A stretch of 64,000 nucleotides of DNA, from the NCBI GenBank assembly GCA_034440635.1, contig JAOTON010001929.1:1253001-1317000 (forward strand), read 5' to 3'. The notes beneath the pieces are model-generated. The model was not told where the DNA came from. It ran no database searches and worked only from the letters and a program-made list of their open reading frames with translations. Position 1 is the stretch's first letter, and each line of letters starts with the position of its first letter. Below, one piece after another: positions 22,647 to 33,515 of the stretch. Position numbers and translations under genes: made by a program. Source of the stretch: Lepas anatifera. Its lineage: Eukaryota; Arthropoda; Thecostraca; Lepadidae.

Positions 22647-23540
22647 TATAAGCGGACTAACCGAGTTTGGCGCGGAACTCCGGACATGGGCGGACCAGGT
22701 CTAAATGTTCATGATCTTGACGCACTTTTAGGGCAGGTTGTGACTTCGACAGAGCTGTCTTGCACGGGGTGAAGTCACGGACGGGTCCTGAGGGCGGCAG
22801 CTGTCCATGCTAACCCCTCCTCCCCCCAGGAGAGCGATCATGTACTGGAAGAGGTAGCTTATGCTAGGTCTGTCTGTAGAGCACCTGAATTGCACGTCCC
22901 AACCACCGCCCCCCCCCCCCAGGAGGAGAGGCATACATGGGTTTGTCCCTCCCCCAAACTCGGGTCTGCGTCCGGCCCCTGGCTGTGCATGCTAACCCCC
23001 CCCATGCCAGCCGGCTGGTCTAAATCTCTACATTTTCGGCTACTTTTCTCCAAGATATACCCACGTGCATTTTCCTTAGCGGCTTTGGTCATTGTTATGT
23101 TTCCAAAAGGATGGTTTGAATTTGCCTCGCGTTTAGAAGAGACGGTTTGTGTTCTCCTCACTTTAATTGACCTAATTTTACCCGCAATATCCGCCAAATA
23201 TAAGACATGAAAAAAATAGAAATAGTCTTTGCCCACGGCAACAAGCCATACACTTTGATCCGACGAGATGATGGGCTCAGAGAAGCTGCAGTCAGGCGAG
23301 CTCTGTTTGCCAGCGGTGGGCGTAATAACCAGATACCATCGGGACACCTCCCACACTTCCACCCGGCTTTGGCGCGCTTGCTTCCAGGCTACTGCTTTTG
23401 GGGCGACCGCAGTGCCTCCCGCCCCCGACGGATCTCCCGCCATATCCGCCGTGTCCGTTCTGACCCCGCCGCTCTCGCTGGAAACCACCAGAATCGAACG
23501 TCTCCAGCAGCAGGTCGATAGGCCTCTCCTCTGGCTTTTT
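22647..23540. other. Unassigned DNA with GC-rich fragments
   Basis: A long minus frame (22859-23557, 232 codons) and overlapping plus frames cross this region. The low half runs through C-tracts resembling transposon ends (CCCCCCCCCCCAGGAGGAG at about 22910, TCTGCGTCCGGCCCCTGG near 22970). The upper half (23210-23540) is open in several frames on both strands because of composition. I see no domain, so I do not call a gene. Confidence 0.35.
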
Positions 23541-24584
23541 AGTGTGTGCCGTGCCAAATACTCACCAGAGCGGCCGTCTTTGTCCGTACGGCGCTCTGGC
23601 GCGTTGTTTTGTGCGTGTCCGCAGTGCGCGCGCTTTTTCCGCGCCTTTTTTGCCTGTCTGGCTTTTTTGCGCGGGTCGGGGCTGGCTGGTCGCGGCGTCG
23701 GCGTTCGTTGGGAGAGACGCCGCTGCCGCCGCGGCGACGCCAGAATTCCCAGTGTGGCGCTCGTGCAAAGAGGTCAGTGGTGCCTCCTCTGCGAGGATTC
23801 TAGCTTTGTGAAAGTGTTTGTGTGTACGGGAGTGTGATAGAAGCGTCGTTTGTGATGTAGTGATGTGATTTTCAAGATCTGAACGCTGATCAGTGTGGGA
23901 AACTCGATCGCGTTGGCTGATTCATTCCTCCACGGCGTTACGGCTGGACCATAGGACAAAGCTAGCCTGTGGTAATAGAGAACCGCCACCGTTAGCCGAT
24001 GTAGCCGAATTATCGGTCGGCGGCCTGGCTCCGCGCTGCAACATCGTCAACAGCGGAGCTTGTTGCATGTTGCAAACTTGCATGCAGCCCGACGACAGCC
24101 AACCGGCTCGCACCCGGTGTACACTCGGCGCGGCATGCTCAGGCCGCTCATGGCACGCATCGGCCGCTCACTGGCCGCCGCTGAGGGCCCGGGCATGCGG
24201 CCAGACCTGAGCTGCCTGAGCTCCACACGTTGAATGTACAGTCGGCGCCTGGAGCTTGCTAGGTGCGGGGCCGACGCTTTCTGGCCGATTTCCGCCGGCG
24301 ATGAGGTAGACATGCGCGTGATCGAAGCCAAATGCGAGGACTGGAGGCGCGTGGACGTCGGCCCCGTCGTCGTGGGCGGAGCGAGCGAGCTGTGAAGGGG
24401 GTCACGCGTGGGAAGGGTAACGCTAACGACGGGCGTGCCGCGTGGTCAGCCCGGGTCAAGTGGTGACGTCATACTTTCTTCTGTGGCTGTGTGAAGATAG
24501 GGCTGTGTGGCATGAGAATCGGCGGTTGAACGATGAGTGAATCGATGAAATGATCAGCTGATCATTTAGCTTCGCGGCCGTCAG
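23540..24584 (+). promoter_or_regulatory. CpG-rich segment ending at a splice-donor motif
   Basis: The segment is clearly richer in G+C and CpG than its surroundings (GTGCGCGCGCTTTTTCCGCG near 23625, repeated GCCGCCGCGGCG near 23725). It ends with CAG|GTGAGTAC, a near-ideal donor at 24584/24585. A CRE palindrome TGACGTCA lies at 24464-24471. A promoter with an untranslated first exon would fit, but no transcript start or coding continuation can be seen. Confidence 0.35.
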
Positions 24585-25244
24585 GTGAGTACTACCATTT
24601 AGGTGTTGTCATCTAATTTTACGGCAACGGATTCTATGGAAAATGAATGTTTATAATGACAGAACATACAACTTGTACATTTGGCTATTTCCGAAATAAA
24701 GTCAAAATGATGCTTCCAAGAAATTATCCGCTGAAGATCCCAAACCACAAAGAAAGATGAGTTTTTTGTAATCACAGGTGACATCCTTTCGCAGATTACT
24801 GTGCTTACATACGGTATTTTTTCTACCAGTTATTCCCAGCAGTCTTGACACGAACGCCTTTTTAACTGATTGAGTACACCATTATCGCATCTTTCAAAAT
24901 ACGCACCGGCTTATAAAAAAGCTGGTTGTCTCCAAATGTGCGTGTTGAACACAACTTTTATTCATCGGAATTCTTGGGAGAGGCAAATACTAGATGATTG
25001 CGTGCTTTTATCTCCCTTCAACCCCCCATTCCTCAATTGTGGACTTGTTTCTGTTAATCACCCACCGGGAATTGCTTCCCAGGTTCTAACAGTGGTCGAA
25101 CCTCGACGGAGAGAATGATCGAAAAACGGGTTTAACACAGATGTGCCGTCAGAGATAGCGTCAGCTTTTTTTAGAGCGCAACTGAAGAGGATGGGAATCA
25201 ATCTCACTCAAATCCCGAGGATTCAGTCTGAGCGTTCTGCTCTC
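24585..25244. other. Unassigned DNA
   Basis: No gene recognised; if the donor at 24584 is real this would be intron. Confidence 0.4.
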
Positions 25245-25445
25245 CACTGGTAGATCCAAGGGGGGAGGGGGAGCAAAGGGGCCGCGGCCCCAACCAAAGC
25301 CTAAAATGGTATCTTTTGGCCCCCTCCAAAAGACCAAATTTTTGCCGTTTTTCTTGGAAGTTAATATGCTTTCGCGATTTTCTTCTCCATTTAGCCCCCT
25401 CAAACGTTGGTTTGGCCCCTCCAAAAGTTTCTCGTGGATCCGCCA
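25245..25445. mobile_element. Small hAT-like MITE
   Basis: Left CACTGGTAGATCCAAGGGGG and right CTCGTGGATCCGCC are degenerate versions of the CAGTGGCGGATCCA end, enclosing symmetrical GGCCCC...TTTTGG blocks. No target duplication could be confirmed. Confidence 0.5.
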
Positions 25446-25806
25446 AAGATACTCTCGCCTTAAGCTAAACAATTATGCTTCGCAGCAAAGTCACCATCAT
25501 TTAAAACAGGACTATTGTTTAACCCCGGCCCATCCCAGAGGTTTGCAGTGGTCGTAACTGTTTTATGTGTGATTCCTACTCTGTATGCATGATTTTATCT
25601 GGCCTTTATCCCAAGTTTTTATCTTATCTTAAGCATTGCCTTCTTTTAACGACCGACGTGGAAACACGCAAAGCCACCCCATTGTTTTTACCTTGTGTGG
25701 ATTGTTTCTTAATATACTGAACTGTACTGAACTGAACCCAATTGAACCCCAGCCTTTGAGATCAATCTTCAAGGGAGACCGGTATCTTTCTAGTCGTAAA
25801 ATATGT
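25446..25806. other. Unassigned DNA
   Basis: Nothing recognised. CTGAACTGTACTGAACTGAA near 25715 is a short local repeat. Confidence 0.4.
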
Positions 25807-25979
25807 CTTAAGACCAGTGGCGGTGGATAGGGGGGGCAGGGGGGGCAGTTGCCCCCCCAAATTATCAGAGGGGGCCCCTGGAAAAATACGCAATTTTAAC
25901 TTGGTTCTTTTCTGAATGTTTTGAATGACCTCACTGGGCCCTCAACAGTTTCTCGGTTTGAACAGTGTCCTTGCTTCAT

Positions 25980-26700
25980 CTCAGGGGTCCCCTGAGCATG
26001 GGCTCGGGGGCCCCTCTAGCTTGGGCTCGGGGACCCTCTAGCTTGGTATTTAGGGGTCCCCAAGCTTAGCCTAAAGGGGTCCCCCGAGCCTGGTCTCAGG
26101 GGCCCAGAGCTTGGCCTAAGGGGCCCCCGAGCCTGGTTTCAGGGCCCCCACTCTTGGTCTCAGGGAGCACCCAAGCTGTGTCCCCCCGCGAACTTGGTCT
26201 CAGGGGGCCAAGCTTAGCCTTAAGGGAGCCCCCCGAGCTCGGTCTCAGGAGCCCGGAGCTTGCCTAACCGGGCCCCCGAGCTTGGTCTCAGGGGCCCCCA
26301 AGCTTAGTCTCAGGGGGCCCCTGAACTTGACCTCAGGGGTTCCAAGATTGGTCTCAGGGGCCCCCAGGCTTGGTATAAGGGGGACTCCCAGATTGGTCTA
26401 AGGGGCCCCCGAGATTGGTCTTAAGGGGCCTTGAGTTTGGTTTCAAGGGTCTCCAAGCTTGGTTTCAGAAGCCCCCAAACTTGGTCTCAGGGGCCCCCCG
26501 AGTTTGGCCTCAGAGGCTCCGAGCTTGGTCTCAGGGGCCCTGAGCTTGGGCTCACAGGCCTTCGATCTTGAACTCTAGGAGCCCCCAAGCTTGGTCTCAA
26601 GGGGCCCCCGAGCTTGGTCTCAGGGACCCTGAGCTTGGTATGAGGGGACCCGGAGCTTGGTCTCAGGGGGCCCTGAGCTTGGTCTCAGGTCTCAGATTGG
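25980..26700. repeat. About 22-bp GC-rich minisatellite
   Basis: Degenerate units of the form GAGCTTGGTCTCAGGGGC plus CCCC repeat some 30 times, with alternating AAGCTTAGTCTCAGGGG and GAGCCTGGTTTCAGGG variants. Unit length varies by a few bases because of C/G-run slippage. The array is wholly inside the hAT-like element. Confidence 0.9.
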
Positions 26701-26802
26701 TCTCAGTCTCTCTCATTTTTTTTACACGGGCAACTAAACAACAGGGAGGAATAGCCATTTTTGAAGTGGGCAAAACAACTTTTACCATTTGTGACGTTTA
26801 TG

Positions 26803-26937
26803 CAGGAGCGAAACCAGGATTTTGCTAGGGGGTGATTGAACTTTGAAAAATGGCGAAAAAGGGAGAAAAGGGCAAACAATGACGAAAAATGGGGCAAGGG
26901 GGGCTGAACCCCCTTCAGCCCCCTGGATCCGCCCCTG
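26803..26937. mobile_element. Nested 135-bp hAT-like MITE
   Basis: The termini CAGGAGCGAAACCAG and CTGGATCCGCCCCTG are inverted. The flanks CGTTTATG (26795-26802) and CGCTTATG (26938-26945) are an 8-bp duplication with one mismatch. It sits within the larger element at 25815-27083. Confidence 0.8.
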
Positions 26938-27091
26938 CGCTTATGCCTCTGACCTCAGGCAGCAAGTCCCAACCAATCTATTGCAGTTTTTGGGGGCCCT
27001 TTGCTGCCGAGGGGGCCCCATCGTCAAGGGGCCCCCTGGAAAATTATTGCCCCTCCATCCGAAAATAGCATTCACCGCCACTGCTTAAGAC

Positions 27092-28940
27092 CTGTAACCT
27101 TTTCAGCAGAGGTCATTGTATCCGTTCTCGAAGGCCTTTGCGGTCCCCTGACTTGGTTTTATTACGAGACGCATTAAGTCAAAGTGCCTGATTAAGAACA
27201 AAAACGCCATTGCATCGGTTAGAATGTGCCCGCTTGCACCTTAATAGGAGCGCCTTTTTCTTGTGTGATCCCCAATAAAAAGAGTTGAGAAAAATGACTG
27301 ATTCAGAATATCCCCAGTCGTAAGTGAACCTACTTGAAAGAAGAAGTGGCACCAGTCGGTCAATTTTTATCACTAGATGCTGGGTCACAGATGATTGGTG
27401 TAAATTTATGGTCAACTTACAGGACCTTCGTCACCCCCGGAATGGCTCCATGACCCGAATGTGATCCTACCTAACCATTGGAACCCGTACACCAAGTGGC
27501 GCTATTTTAGCTTGCTATTGCTCTGCCCTTGGGCTGTTAGACGTAAACCTATCCTTTCTAAAAGTTTGCGTGTTGCCTGCCTACAATAAAGAGATTGAGA
27601 GGGGACTGCTCAGGTTTTTATCGGTCAACCTCACACCGTAACACCGCGGGCTGACATTGACATTTCCACACATTATTTTGATATTCTCCTAAGCTGGGTG
27701 CAGATAGGAAAAACGCTTAAATTTACTCTAGGGTTAGATGCAGATGGGCAACAGGTTCGATTTCACGAAAGCGTATTTGTAAGGTGGCCTGTTTCGGCAG
27801 GAATCTGTAAGGTCTCTTTCGATCCAAATACAAGGCCCATCAGCAGCGGCGTTTTCCAAGGCTGTACTTCAGGGGGAAGGGGGGACAGACTCGGTTATGA
27901 CTTGGGGGAGGGATAAAGTATTGAGGGTGTAAAAAAGGAACCTCTGTCCGGGTGGTTGCTATCGAGATCGTTGACTTATAATGTGCTCGAAAAATGCGTA
28001 AGGTCACATTGCTTAACGAGGGAAGAGGCTGGCACAATCGGTGGAGCGCTGCAATGTTCCGGTGTTTCGTCCCTGCAGTGGTTCGCCAGAATGCCCGCGG
28101 GGCGTCAGGACATGAGGGTCATGGGCCCAACCGCCACCTGGTCCACCCGATGCTTAGTATTTGAGTAATTAATCAATGACGTCTCAGGGTGCAAAAATTG
28201 CACTTTCCCCGTAACCCCCTCCCCGTTGCAAATATTGATAGCACTTGCATGGCTATGTGGTCCTTGACCACCTTGTCTGGACCACTTTTTACAGGAATAT
28301 ATCATGACGCTTCCAAGGATTACTGAGCCAGAAAATAAATGATCGTACTGTTATTTTTGCAGCGACTGCCGAATCCAGCGGGGAGCTCTTTCTTAGAAAT
28401 AATTATTCACTTCCTGACCGAGTAAATCTGGTTACGTAAGAACATCGCGCAAGACCAGCCGTCTGGTCTTTTTTGGTCGTTCTTGTGAACACGCACCATT
28501 ACTTCTATTAAACAGATTGAAATGATCCAATCTTGGGAAGTGGCTCGCTGCGCAAAGCTGAATCTGCGGACAAAAGCAGAACTGGCTATTGATATGTAAG
28601 ACATGACCGCCAATACGGGTAAATGAGAAAAACAAGGCAAAATAAATAACATAGAGGATGCAAGTTTAACTGCAATGGTATATTGTACTTTCTAGGTATT
28701 TCCTATGAGATACATAAACACATTTGGTATGGTCTTCAAAAGGTATTCGTGAGCGCTAAAGCAGATAGTATTTTGATGTCTCTCTTTTATGTGGTGGCTA
28801 ATTACATTGTGTCGACTTCGGGCGCCTGCAATGATTTTTGAAAATCCCTGGAAGAAACGCAATCTTCTACTCTCTGTGGAAATCCTACAGCGAAAAAATG
28901 GAACAGGCAAAGCTCGTCCGGCGCCTGTGAAGCGTCACCT
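27092..28940. other. Unassigned intergenic DNA
   Basis: No gene or repeat family recognised; frames are all under 90 codons and unsupported. Confidence 0.45.
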
Positions 28941-29020
28941 TGATTGAATGTCTCAATGAATATTCAATCCAATCGTTGAGCGGATTGGATAGGATTGGAT
29001 TGAACTTTTAGTTCGAGCAG
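28941..29020. repeat. GGATTGGATAGGATTGG block upstream of minisatellite
   Basis: An imperfect inverted pair (ATTCAATCCAATCGTTGAG and CGGATTGGATAGG) occurs here. Nearly the same GGATTGGAxAGGATTGGATTG phrase lies just beside the 30-bp minisatellite at 22158-22185. Confidence 0.55.
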
Positions 29021-29103
29021 TATCGAATCTGGGTATGTAATCCTATCGGCGTATCGTCGCATATGACCAAAATGTCCTAATTTCCGGATGTGGATTCGAT
29101 TTG

Positions 29104-29515
29104 CTTTGGATTGTCATTTACGCTGGAGTGCGTTGGCTTGCCATTTACGTTGGAGTGCGTTGAATTGTCATTAACGTTGGAGTGCGTTGGATTGTCATTT
29201 ACGTTGGAGTGCGTTGGATTGTCATTTACGTTGGAGTGCGTTGGATTGTCATTTACGTTGGAGTGCGTTGGATTGTCATTTACGTTAGAGTGCGTTGGAT
29301 TGCCATTTAAGTTAGAGTGCGTTGGATTATCATTTACGTTGGAGTGCGTTGGATTGTCATTTAAGTTGGAGTGCGTTGGATTGTCATTTACGTTGGAGTG
29401 CGTTGGATTGTCATTTACGTTGGAGTGCGTTGGATTGTCATTTACGTTGGAGTGCGTTGGATTGTCATTTACGTTGGAGTGCGTTGGATTGTCATTTACG
29501 TTGGAGTGCGTTGGA
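29104..29515. repeat. 27-bp minisatellite, about 15 copies
   Basis: The unit is TTGGATTGTCATTTACGTT followed by GGAGTGCG, highly uniform. Frames of over 150 codons on both strands result from the stop-free unit of length divisible by three. Sporadic changes (GCCATTTAAG, TTATCATT, TTAGAG) change residues and give no sign of coding selection. Confidence 0.95.
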
Positions 29516-30366
29516 ACGTTCGTTCGGATAATCATGGTGTGCAAACAGATGGGTGCGGGTTTTTCGGATAAATTTAGGATATGGATAGGGCTGGATCTGA
29601 ATGTTCCTGACCGTGATGTTCTCTACACGACCACGCTGTGACCCGTATAGAGAGGCTGGCCACACGTGTGGTAAGGAAAGGCTGGAACTCATTCTGAAGC
29701 AGGACAACATCAGATTAGGGGAAGTCACACGGAAAACATATAAAAAAGGGTGTCGGGACGGCTGCAGTGGCATACTCAAGTGTTTTGTTATATTAATTGT
29801 ATTATTTTGTAACGGAAAAAGGTAGCCGTGGAAGCTAACGGAAACAGTGATAAGGATGCTGGACGGTATCAGCTGTTCATTTTTGTAGATCGCATTATAC
29901 CGGCCCGGAAGTTCTCACCTTGATCACGAGCATTGACAGGTGATAGCCTTCCTAGGATTCGGTGTGGTTTATTTTTATTTTTTCGAACCAGCTTTTCCGA
30001 CACTCTAACTGGTGTGCTCGGCACGAGCAAGTGAACTGAACTTCCTCCCTGAGGTGTCTGTTCCTGACTTTTTTGACTTGCAGTCTTTCCTGACTAACCG
30101 CTGCTTGCCTGACACTTTTCATTATTATTTTCTACCTTTGTATGAGCTGGTTTCATGCGGTCGAGCATGTCAGCCTTATAGTCACCCATTGATCCAAATT
30201 CTATGGTTTCGTTGTATCCGGGCTTACGGAGAGCTAATGGAGAGATTCACGAAGGGTTGTATGAATTGGGAGAGAAGCCAATAGTCGAAATGAGCCTCGG
30301 GAGAGTAGCACTTAGCGGGACATCTCGTCCCGATCGTGAACTGAGGAGTTGACTGAGTATAATAGG
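29516..30366. other. Unassigned intergenic DNA
   Basis: No supported gene. The 90-codon frame 30012-30284 (+) has no recognisable domain. Confidence 0.45.
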
Positions 30367-30783
30367 CAGTGGCGGATCCAGCCGGTAGGTTTGGGGGCAA
30401 ACCAAAGTCAAAAGCAAAAAAGCGTCACGTCGTGAAAGGTTTGGTCTCAATTTTACTACACATCAGCCTCAATTTTCGGAAAAACAAGGGGTGAAAGATG
30501 TGGTCACAATATGCTTCCTTTTTCTATCCATGGATCATTCACTCAAAAACAATTTTAAATATCAAGAACCAACGTCCAATATTTGCACTGAAATTGACTG
30601 GTTATGTTTAAAATTGCCGGGTTTAGTTGAATCACCAAAACCTTGTATAAAAACTAAAAAGGAGCCGGAGCAAAAAGGAGGTCAACAGCTTTGGGAGGTG
30701 GGGAGGGGGGGCATAGTGTTGCCCCGAGCTTTTCCCTTTGGGGTGGCAAGTGCATTTCTTGCCCCCCTGTGGTTCCGCCACTG
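30367..30783. mobile_element. hAT-like element
   Basis: CAGTGGCGGATCCAGCC at the left and GTGGTTCCGCCACTG at the right are inverted ends. The interior has GGTTTGGGGGCAAACCAAAG near the left end and TTGCCCCGAGC and TTTCCCTTTGGGGTGG near the right. It is related to 30965-31335 and, inverted, to 20307-20984. No clear target duplication was found. Confidence 0.7.
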
Positions 30784-30904
30784 GTGATGGTTCTTTTCAA
30801 TACATTTTGTTTTAAAATCTGTCCATCCCAGGGCGTAATGCAGAGGTTGGAATTTCTCTAATGCTCCAATGGTGACACAGACTGAGCAAGAGAGGTGGGA
30901 TATA
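30784..30904. other. Spacer between two hAT-like elements
   Basis: Short unassigned spacer before the 53-bp array. Confidence 0.4.
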
Positions 30905-31490
30905 AAGTTACACCTTTGGTCGATAAGAAGTGTTCGATGGGTGTCGTGACGGTGTAACGTTACACAAGTGGTGGATCTAGCCGGTGGGTTTGGGAGGGGC
31001 AAACCAAAGTCGAAAAGAAAAAAACGTCCCGCAGTGAAAAATTGCGCTACCGATTTGCGGGAACAATTTTGGGTATTTGAGGCGAAAAGCAAAAAAAACA
31101 TCACGGGGTGAAAAATATGGGCTTAAAATCTTTTTTCCTATCCAAGGCCCAATATTTACACTGAACGTAACTGGTTCTGTTTGAAGGTGAGAGTTAAAGC
31201 ACCTAAATCTTGCTTATAAACTAAAAAGGATTCGTGGAAAAAAGGAGACCGATCGCTTTGGGGAAACATAGTTTTCCCCGAGCTTTTAACTTTGGGGGAC
31301 AAATGCCTTTTTTGCCCCCCCAGGATCTGCCACTGACGTTACACCTTTGGTCGGTAAGAAGTGTCCGATAGGTGTCTTAGCGGTATAAAGTTACACCTTT
31401 GGTCGGTAAGAAGTGATCGATGGGTGTCGTGACGGTGTAACGTTACACCCTTGGTCGGTAAGAGGTGTCCGATAGGTGTCGTGACGGCAC
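30905..31490. repeat. 53-bp tandem repeat split by a hAT-like insertion
   Basis: Units starting GTTACACCTTTGGTCGGTAA and ending in GGTGTCGTGACGGTGTAAC are found once at 30907-30964 and three times at 31337-31490, with a hAT-like element exactly between. The array therefore had at least four units before the insertion. Confidence 0.8.
30965..31335. mobile_element. hAT-like element inside tandem array
   Basis: The ends CAAGTGGTGGATCTAGCC and CAGGATCTGCCACTG are inverted. ACGTTACA flanks both sides (30957-30964 and 31336-31343), a perfect 8-bp match; since this octamer is also part of the tandem unit, it could be duplication or array sequence. Interior blocks match 30367-30783. Confidence 0.8.
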
Positions 31491-32102
31491 ATGCTGTCTT
31501 TGATTAATATTTTACGGATGGTTTTTGCTGTTGTCTCAGGCATAAAGGTCACAACTGGGAAAAAGTGAGGTGGCAAGTGAAGCTTCAACCAGCTGCTAAC
31601 AATAACGTTCATCTCTATAACCAGCAACTCGTGGAATTTGGACTCCTTGTTGCCGTTTGCACCACTGGCTAAGGGGCATGCCTTCTGTCCCCCCCACTTA
31701 AGGGAAAGGGACGAGTATGTGCCAAGTAATGGCGAATTGCTCGTTCATTTGTTGAATTCTATAGGTCGTAAAAATGGGTTCATTTCCGTCGTAAGTGGTA
31801 GTAAATGGGTCTAAAATATCCAATGTATTTGTTATGGCTAAATATACGCTGGATAACGAGTCATGACCAGTCATTGGAAGGGCTCCCGAATACTGTCCGG
31901 AACAACCAGTTGTTCTGTTTTTGTGCACGTTTTCTAAGCCGGATCGATGGTCACGTGATAGAGAATATCATCGAAACTGAAGAAAATATACCCAACGAAA
32001 TACGGCGCGCTCTTACTGAGTTCCTGGGCGTGACACCTTTGAGTATTTCAATGATGTGGAAAGTACGGTTGTTTTGGTGAGGTGAGTTTGTCGGATCTGG
32101 TC
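31491..32102. other. Unassigned DNA
   Basis: Nothing recognised; a 91-codon frame (31805-32080 +) has no known motif. Confidence 0.4.
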
Positions 32103-32110
32103 TTCTGTCC

Positions 32111-32389
32111 CATACGCAGATCGAGGGGGGTAGCAAAGGGGGTAGTTGCCTCCCCCGATCGACCCTCAGCGCTCTCTGAAATGGTCACGGCGCACCCTGA
32201 AAGGTCGATGGCGCTCCCTGAAATGTCGTTTCCTACCTCCCCCTCCTCTGGATGTCGAAATCGGCGCCCACCGACAGGATTTGGCGCCCACCTGAAAGGC
32301 TTTGCCGGCTAAAGTGGCGCCCCCTGGTCCGGATGGCGTCCCCTCTGGGAAGGTGTCCCCCCCTATTGGCAATCCGGGATCCGCCTATG
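32111..32389. mobile_element. 279-bp hAT-like MITE with perfect target duplication
   Basis: CATACGCAGATCGAGG and GGGATCCGCCTATG are the inverted ends, and TTCTGTCC is repeated exactly at 32103-32110 and 32390-32397. The interior contains GGCGC blocks (AATCGGCGCCCACC, AAAGTGGCGCCCCC) shared with 34188-34442, 45989-46260, 48991-49205 and 62384-62635, defining one subfamily. Confidence 0.85.
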
Positions 32390-32397
32390 TTCTGTCC

Positions 32398-33406
32398 AGT
32401 CTAGATAACGCGAGGCTGTAATTGCATTGGCGTTGGTAATGAAATTGGCGGCGCGTAGCATGGATTTAGGAAATGTATCCGACCAGGAACACATGACGTG
32501 GACAGTGAAGCCAAATTACGAAAAAGGAAGGTTCCAGACAATTAATCGACTTCCAAGTGATGCACGCATGCCTGCAATGACATTGTATGCAACGACATGC
32601 CCCCAGACATGCGCATTTTGCATGTCACGTAAAAAGTCTTGCAAGGAAATAGGTCTGTGTGTTCGATTCATTTTTGACCAGTCAAATGAATCATACTTTT
32701 TAAAGATGAAACGATTGCAAGCATCTCCTTTTGGTGGTTAAGTGATTTATTTTAATTGTGGTCAGTGCTCCAGAAAAGTGCGCTATCGGGTACAAACGGA
32801 CTGGATGCTTCTGTTCCAGCGCAGCAGCAGTGGGTACCGTAATTATTAACCTTAGTAGAGAGGTAAAATGCCTATAAAACTTGTGAACTTGGAGAATGCA
32901 GTAATTGATCGATGAATTTTTGATTTGGTTGAATGTCGCAGGACATTCTGCAATCTATTTAAAGATTACAGCATTTTTGGAACGGTTTTTCAGAGTCGGG
33001 CCAGTAGGTCCATCTGCAACATGGTTCGCCGGTAGCGGTTGGGAAATCCAAGGAACTGTGTCACTTCCATTTTGTGGTTCGTAAGTCTGTTACTTCCCGA
33101 CAAGACGTGGAAGAACCGCCGAAGAAATCGGGTCGAGAAGCCCCTCGACATGTCCAAAACGCACCACTCAGGCGGCATATGGCAACCCCTGATATTTTGC
33201 CCCACTTACCCTTAGAAAAACCCTAAGTGAATTTCAGCTGGCAACGCATCTCCTATACTTCCCCGCTCCCAGCCAAATGAGTAAAGCGTCAAGGTTGACA
33301 TTAATGTAGGTATATCACAGTAAGGAGCGTATAAAAATCGTTCTGCAATGATGCAGACAGCCCCTCCGCAGGGGCTATTTCAATCGGTTTTCCGAACAAC
33401 CTCCGA
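32398..33406. other. Unassigned DNA
   Basis: A 104-codon frame (32427-32741 +) has a CPQTCAFC stretch but no other domain feature. I do not call a gene. Confidence 0.4.
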
Positions 33407-33515
33407 CAGTGGTGGATACTAGGGGAGGGAGGGGTTCTGAGGCAAAGGCGAGGGAGGCTCCAGCCCCTTAGCCCCCCCTCTCCCCGAAATAAAGTCCTGA
33501 ATCCAACACCGGGCT
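33407..33515. mobile_element. hAT-like fragment
   Basis: ACAGTGGTGGATACTAGGGG and the following G-rich then C-rich blocks, ending in TCCTGAATCCAACACC, look like a degenerate CAGTGGCGGATCC-type MITE. Confidence 0.4.

Larger units (their letters stand above)
25815..27083. mobile_element. hAT-like element with internal minisatellite and nested element
   Basis: The ends CAGTGGCGGTGGATAG and ATTCACCGCCACTG are inverted repeats and the flanks are a perfect 8-bp duplication, CTTAAGAC at 25807-25814 and 27084-27091. hAT elements make 8-bp duplications and often begin CAG(T/G)G. The 1,269-bp body contains a G/C-rich minisatellite (25980-26700) and a second hAT-like insertion (26803-26937). No transposase frame exists, so it was mobilised in trans. 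Confidence 0.85.

Noticed and set aside
22859..23557. 232-codon minus frame
   Set aside because: One half reads through C-tracts and transposon-like ends, the other through a composition-biased region open in several frames; no domain was seen.
32427..32741. ShKT-like cysteine pattern CPQTCAFC in a 104-codon frame
   Set aside because: Only the last cysteines of such a domain would fit; the earlier cysteines and a leader are missing.
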